From JBFHES01 sp041584015 (lineage in GTDB: Bacteria; Bacteroidota; Bacteroidia; Bacteroidales; M50B96), in contig JBFHES010000171.1 in the NCBI GenBank assembly GCA_041584015.1, positions 1 to 10,265 on the forward strand: a stretch of 10,265 nucleotides of DNA, written 5' to 3'. The position numbers and the translations under genes were made by a program. Positions 7,337 through 10,265 of this stretch are shown piece by piece (within the stretch, counting starts at the first letter, position 1; each line of letters starts with the position of its first letter). The notes under the pieces are model-generated. The model saw only the letters and a program-made list of their open reading frames with translations, was not told the origin of the DNA and ran no database searches.

Positions 7337-8005
7337 TTATCGTCCCATCTTGGCACGAAGTTCTTCTAAAGTCATTACCTCTGTTCCAGCAGGTGCTTGA
7401 AACAGTTTCGCTTTCATTTTCTTTTTTGCTTTATACTCAGTTGCCTTTACAATAATTTCTTCACCGTTTTCCCCAGGAATAATGTATTCCATTGCAAGTC
7501 CAGAAATTTCTTTGAAATAAGGCTCACGCATAAATTCTTCCACAAAAACATTGTCGTTATAATAAACAATAATCATTTTCTCATTAAAGGTAACTTCTGC
7601 TTTTTTACAGTCAACGCCTAAAATGGTCTTATACTCACTTATATAATCAATCTGAGCTTTTTCTTCTTCCTCGTCTCCAGAAGCAGCACCCATCATTTTT
7701 TCCATTTCTTCCTTGTTTGCTCCAAAAGCCATCCCTTGGGCCAACATAATCATTGAGTCTTCAAAGACTATCATGGTTTGACTACCCATAATATTTTCGT
7801 TAACCTGCTTTACTACTTTATCACCAAAAGTCATTTTTATAGTTGACTCAGCCTGCGCACGTTCTGCAGCAGAAAGTTCTCCTCCTACAACTTCGGTTGT
7901 TAGCGTTAAGTAACCCATAAATGCAGGTTTATCCTGCGCAACAACATTTACACTTACAAGAGCTAAAAGTAGCAGGGTTAATACACTTGAAATTCTTTTC
8001 ATCAT
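7337..8005 (-). CDS. Secreted DUF4412-like protein of unknown function
   Basis: This is a 222-residue exported protein. A signal peptide is clear (MMKRISSVLTLLLLALVSVNVVAQ, cleavage near residue 23), with no lipobox, so it is probably periplasmic. The rest resembles the DUF4412/GLPGLI-like beta-rich proteins common in Bacteroidota. The shared plan is a central YKTILGVDCKKAEV (125-138), then a strand with IIVYYND (145-151), a short SGLAMEY (168-174) and a C-terminal LFQAPAGTEVMTLEEL (201-216). The assignment is from remembered pattern, not a profile match. Residues 73-105 are unusually rich in methionine (8 of 33) and precede an acidic run, GDEEEE (110-115). Codons 1 and 2 are both ATG. The gene has a strong candidate promoter and its own terminator, so it is probably expressed alone. 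The biochemical role is unknown. Confidence 0.75.
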   Translation of the reverse strand: MMKRISSVLTLLLLALVSVNVVAQDKPAFMGYLTLTTEVVGGELSAAERAQAESTIKMTFGDKVVKQVNENIMGSQTMIVFEDSMIMLAQGMAFGANKEEMEKMMGAASGDEEEEKAQIDYISEYKTILGVDCKKAEVTFNEKMIIVYYNDNVFVEEFMREPYFKEISGLAMEYIIPGENGEEIIVKATEYKAKKKMKAKLFQAPAGTEVMTLEELRAKMGR

Positions 8006-8036
8006 TATTAGTTTTTTAATCGTTTCTATTTATTTG

Positions 8037-8066
8037 CAAAGATATATTTTAAAAGTAAAATTACTA
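8037..8066 (-). promoter_or_regulatory. Promoter candidate for the DUF4412-like gene
   Basis: On the minus strand TATCTTTG (8044-8037) is an exact TAnnTTTG -7 box. A TAG in the -33 position (8066-8064) lies 19 bases upstream, one mismatch from TTG. The predicted start near 8032 gives a leader of about 27 bases. Confidence 0.6.
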
Positions 8067-8118
8067 AACATGGCGTTAAATCTTGCTTTCACGATAAAAG
8101 AGACCAACAGTAGCAAGC

Positions 8119-8418
8119 TTATTCAAGTGCATTCTCTTCCTTTTCCCAGAAAAGAATTTGTTGGTAACGCTTCTCGTTATTATTGAAAGCCCTGAAACCT
8201 GTAAATAAGCCAAAAAAGCTAAACATCAATACGCTCACAAAATAACCCAGCCATGAAAAAATATATTGATCGAGAAGAACCATAGCCAGATAAGTAAAAC
8301 TACCGCCCGCAACACCAAACAGCAAAACACCTACCCTAAGCATATACGACCATTTATTTCTTCTTTGATCCGCCCACTTTTTCTTAAACTTTGGATCATC
8401 ATCTCTTTTAACAAACAT
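8119..8418 (-). CDS. Small two-helix membrane protein, function unknown
   Basis: This 99-residue protein has a charged N-terminus (MFVKRDDDPKFKKKWADQRR), two hydrophobic helices (about 25-49 and 52-75) joined by a very short turn, and a charged C-terminal tail rich in Lys and Glu (EKRYQQILFWEKEENALE). The positive N-terminal segment suggests that both termini face the cytoplasm. I do not recognise the family. It starts 35 bases after the stop of the small lipoprotein gene and has no TAnnTTTG box of its own, so the two are probably co-transcribed. The downstream DUF4412-like gene is 113 bases away and has its own promoter. Reading-frame integrity, a plausible ATG and membrane-protein composition make it a real gene. 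Confidence 0.7.
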   Translation of the reverse strand: MFVKRDDDPKFKKKWADQRRNKWSYMLRVGVLLFGVAGGSFTYLAMVLLDQYIFSWLGYFVSVLMFSFFGLFTGFRAFNNNEKRYQQILFWEKEENALE

Positions 8419-8453
8419 GTTTGTGTTTTATATTTTCAAGCTAACTTGAGTTA

Positions 8454-8750
8454 TTACTTTCTTCGTTTCGAGCCTTTACCGCCCATAAAGCCCCAACCTC
8501 CGCTACCTAGTAAGAATCCGAAGGAATACCAAATACCATTGTTATTTGGGGCAAACACCACTATGTCGTCTCTAAAAATCATAGCTATTAAATCGAAGGG
8601 TGCTATAAAGCCGTGGAGCAAGCCATACCAGAATCCGTAGGTTTCCTCGCTTAGGCAAGCATCAATAATTTCGTTGTTTGCACAGGACATAAACATAAAA
8701 GCTGCCAGTAAAATAAAGCCTGCCTTTAGTAGATTTTTAATTTTCATCAT
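8454..8750 (-). CDS. Small conserved-looking lipoprotein or membrane protein
   Basis: This 98-residue protein begins with a lipoprotein-like signal (MMKIKNLLKAGFILLAAFMF, then Met-Ser-Cys23). The lipobox FMSC is less usual than LAGC but acceptable. After the cysteine come ANNEIIDA, then a hydrophobic region with GFWYGLLHGFIAPFD (39-53) and a second one with NNNGIWYSFGFLLG (69-82). The tail is Gly-rich and strongly basic (GGKGSKRRK). I recall short proteins from several phyla with the same GFW.G..HG and NNG.WY.FGF.LG pattern, but I cannot name a characterised member. Predicted topology is lipid-anchored or inserted through two weak helices; the basic tail after the second helix may instead mark a cytoplasmic end. 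Codons 1 and 2 are both ATG. tsaD lies 122 bases upstream in the same direction, and I find no clear promoter between them. Confidence 0.7.
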   Translation of the reverse strand: MMKIKNLLKAGFILLAAFMFMSCANNEIIDACLSEETYGFWYGLLHGFIAPFDLIAMIFRDDIVVFAPNNNGIWYSFGFLLGSGGWGFMGGKGSKRRK

Positions 8751-8785
8751 CTTACAATTTTGAGATTTTCAATACTTATTCCCAA

Positions 8786-8807
8786 AAGCCATTTAGCAAT
8801 AAGGCTT
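8786..8807 (-). terminator. Weak hairpin between tsaD and the small lipoprotein gene
   Basis: On the minus strand AAGCC and GGCTT pair across a 12-base interval that holds a further TTA/TAA pairing, and the sequence continues TTTGGG. The T-tract is too short for a good terminator. It may slow or partly stop transcripts from tsaD. Confidence 0.25.
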
Positions 8808-8872
8808 AGCATGTTATTGATAATTTGCTTTCAGAGACTAATATACTGTTTTAGCACAAAAATGTAACACGG

Positions 8873-9892
8873 TTAAAAATCCATTCTTGCTTTTGGTGCA
8901 ATTCCCTGATCCACAAAATCCTTTTTCAGATACTTGTAATAACCGCTTATCGCAATCATTGCTGCATTGTCGGTAGTGAACTTAAAGGCCGGAATATGTA
9001 ATTTCCAGTTCCGCTTTTCTCCTTCTTCAATAAGTGCATTGCGCAATCCGCTATTGGCAGAAACTCCACCGGCAATGGCGATCTCATTAATACCTGTTTC
9101 CTGCGCCGCTTTCTTTAATTTAGCCATTAATATCTCAATGATGGTGCGTTGTAAGGCAGCACATAAATCGTAAGTATTCTCCTTTATGTAGTTCGGATTC
9201 AACTTCATCTCATCGCGAACATGATATAAAAACGAAGTTTTCAATCCACTAAAACTATAGTCGAGTCCTTTAATACGTGGTTTGTTGAATTGAATTTTAT
9301 CGGGGTCTCCTAGTTTGGAATATTTATCAACCACCGGTCCACCTGGATAAGGCAAACCAATCACCTTAGCACATTTATCAAAAGCTTCTCCGGCAGCATC
9401 ATCAATGGTTTGACCGATTATTTCCATTTCAAAAAAGTCACGAATAACAACAATTTGAGAATGCCCGCCAGAAACCAGCAAACACAAGAAAGGGAAATTT
9501 GGTTGTTTGTTCTCCTCTATGGTCTCCTTGATGAACAAAGACAGAATATGTCCGTGCAAATGATTCACCTCTATGAGTGGAATTTTATTGGCAAGAGCAA
9601 AACCTTTGGCAAACGAAGTTCCAACAAGCAAAGATCCCAACAAGCCTGGCCCTCTTGTAAAAGCTATCCCATCAATCTCTTCCTTAGTGATACCAGCATT
9701 TTTTATTGCTGCATCAACCACAGGAATGATATTTTGCTGATGTGCGCGTGAAGCCAGCTCAGGAACCACGCCACCGTATTGCTCATGAATGGCTTGGTTA
9801 GCAATGAAATTTGAAAGCAATACTTCGTCTCTTATAATCGATGCAGACGTATCGTCGCATGATGATTCTATTCCTAAAATTGTTACACTCAT
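8873..9892 (-). CDS. tsaD: tRNA N6-adenosine threonylcarbamoyltransferase TsaD
   Basis: This is a complete 339-residue Kae1/TsaD protein, which transfers the threonylcarbamoyl group from TC-AMP to A37 of tRNAs that read ANN codons. It works in the cytoplasm with TsaB and TsaE, neither of which is encoded here. The ASKHA fold starts with GIESSCDDTSAS (7-18). The metal-binding pair is His111 and His115 in NHLHGH. The nucleotide-binding elements are LVSGGHSQ (139-146), DDAAGEAFDK (164-173) and AGGVSANSGLR (274-284), with Asp308 in FTTDNAAM as the C-terminal metal ligand. The length is typical and no key residue is missing. The ATG at 9892 is the only start that gives the usual N-terminus. A perfect -7 box ends only eight bases before it, so the mRNA may be almost leaderless. 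The gene diverges from a DUF1801-type gene. Confidence 0.97.
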   Translation of the reverse strand: MSVTILGIESSCDDTSASIIRDEVLLSNFIANQAIHEQYGGVVPELASRAHQQNIIPVVDAAIKNAGITKEEIDGIAFTRGPGLLGSLLVGTSFAKGFALANKIPLIEVNHLHGHILSLFIKETIEENKQPNFPFLCLLVSGGHSQIVVIRDFFEMEIIGQTIDDAAGEAFDKCAKVIGLPYPGGPVVDKYSKLGDPDKIQFNKPRIKGLDYSFSGLKTSFLYHVRDEMKLNPNYIKENTYDLCAALQRTIIEILMAKLKKAAQETGINEIAIAGGVSANSGLRNALIEEGEKRNWKLHIPAFKFTTDNAAMIAISGYYKYLKKDFVDQGIAPKARMDF

Positions 9893-9900
9893 AATTGCGG

Positions 9901-9930
9901 CAAAAATATGGAATTTTTATTAGATGCCAG
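9901..9930 (-). promoter_or_regulatory. Promoter candidate for tsaD
   Basis: On the minus strand TATTTTTG (9908-9901) is an exact TAnnTTTG box, with CTG (9930-9928) 19 bases upstream, one mismatch from TTG. The box ends eight bases before the start codon, so the predicted transcript begins only about 3-5 bases upstream of the ATG. Confidence 0.5.
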
Positions 9931-9957
9931 ATACAGGAATGACCAGATCAAACTTTT

Positions 9958-9984
9958 TTGCATTTTCGAAGTTTAGTAATTTTG
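9958..9984 (+). promoter_or_regulatory. Promoter candidate for the DUF1801-like gene
   Basis: TAATTTTG (9977-9984) is an exact TAnnTTTG -7 box. The nearest TTG (9958-9960) is 16 bases upstream, a little close for the -33 element. The predicted start near 9989 leaves a leader of about 16 bases before the ATG at 10005. Confidence 0.5.
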
Positions 9985-10004
9985 TGAATCTAGAAATAAA
10001 GAAA

Positions 10005-10265
10005 ATGAAAAGATACACCACCGTTGATGATTATATTCTTGGACACCCGGAGCAACAAGCCGAGCTGGAACTTTTAAGGTCAATTCTGCTAGATACAGAA
10101 CTTAGCGAAACTGTAAAATGGGGTGCTCCTGCTTACACATTCAATAAAAAGAATGTAGTCGGTTTGGCAGCTTTCAAATCATACGTAGGAATTTGGTTTC
10201 ATCAAGGTGTGTTTTTAAGCGATGAAGCAAAGGTGTTAATGAATGCACAGGATGGAAAAACGAAA
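10005..10265 (+). CDS. DUF1801/YdeI-family protein (cut by window end)
   Basis: The first 87 codons are open from the ATG at 10005 to the last base. The protein starts MKRYTTVDDYILGHPEQQAE and continues with a helix (LELLRSILLD), then the hallmark VKWGAPAYTF (38-47) and the strands VVGLAAFKSYVGIWFHQGVFL (52-72). This is the frataxin-like alpha/beta fold of DUF1801 (PF08818), found in small cytoplasmic proteins such as YdeI and YdhG. The visible end, DGKTK, matches the point where Bacteroidota members continue into a second domain of about 100 residues, but that part is outside the window. The molecular function of the family is not established. It has its own promoter box and diverges from tsaD with 112 bases between start codons. 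Confidence 0.82.
   Translation, partial: MKRYTTVDDYILGHPEQQAELELLRSILLDTELSETVKWGAPAYTFNKKNVVGLAAFKSYVGIWFHQGVFLSDEAKVLMNAQDGKTK

Noticed and set aside
8082..8117. CTTGCT/AGCAAG inverted repeat downstream of the two-helix protein gene
   Set aside because: The 24-base loop and missing T-tract make it a poor terminator, and a 6-bp match in AT-rich DNA is expected by chance.
8266..8640. Plus-strand open frame of 124 codons across two small minus-strand genes
   Set aside because: Its translation is low-complexity and Pro/Lys-rich with no motif, while the minus-strand frames give a convincing lipoprotein and membrane protein.
9410..9751. Plus-strand open frame of 113 codons inside tsaD
   Set aside because: TsaD is complete and conserved on the other strand, and this frame has no recognisable content.
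1..10265. Defence system, mobile element, CRISPR array, tandem repeats or integration site
   Set aside because: I looked for transposase or integrase motifs, spaced direct repeats, tRNA-like cloverleafs and abrupt base-composition changes, and saw none; every sizeable gene fits a chromosomal Bacteroidota context.

Overview
The window looks like ordinary chromosomal DNA from a member of the Bacteroidota. The evidence is an FtsK with the Walker A form GATGQGKS, the ftsK-lolA pair, a PagL-type barrel with the long C-terminal half typical of this phylum, Bacteroidota-type promoter boxes (TAnnTTTG) before several genes, and few Shine-Dalgarno sequences. I cannot fix the genus. Base composition is AT-leaning and even throughout. 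I see no insertion sequence, phage gene, tRNA, rRNA or CRISPR array, and no gene-free stretch above about 150 bases.

Layout. On the plus strand: the tail of an unidentified gene (1-87); a MalY/PatB-type PLP C-S lyase (193-1383); a PagL-like outer-membrane lipid A deacylase (from about 1524 to 2621); and an M16-family protein without the zinc motif (2668-3960). That block meets, tail to tail with 11 bases between stop codons, a minus-strand block that runs to 9892. In transcription order the minus-strand block is tsaD, a small lipoprotein, a small two-helix membrane protein, a secreted DUF4412-like protein, then ftsK and lolA. A Rho-independent terminator (about 7273-7314) separates the DUF4412-like gene from ftsK, so ftsK-lolA is probably its own transcription unit. 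At the right edge a DUF1801/YdeI-type gene starts at 10005 and diverges from tsaD; it is cut by the window end.

Function. Most of the window is housekeeping: chromosome segregation at division (FtsK), periplasmic lipoprotein transport (LolA), the t6A tRNA modification (TsaD) and sulfur amino acid metabolism (PatB). The other genes mostly encode envelope proteins: the PagL-like enzyme, the small lipoprotein, the two-helix protein and the DUF4412-like protein. I found no convincing new multi-gene system. The most useful leads are the replaced catalytic glutamate in the PagL-like enzyme, the M16 half-subunit without its partner, the small conserved-looking lipoprotein, and the nearly leaderless tsaD transcript predicted from its promoter box.
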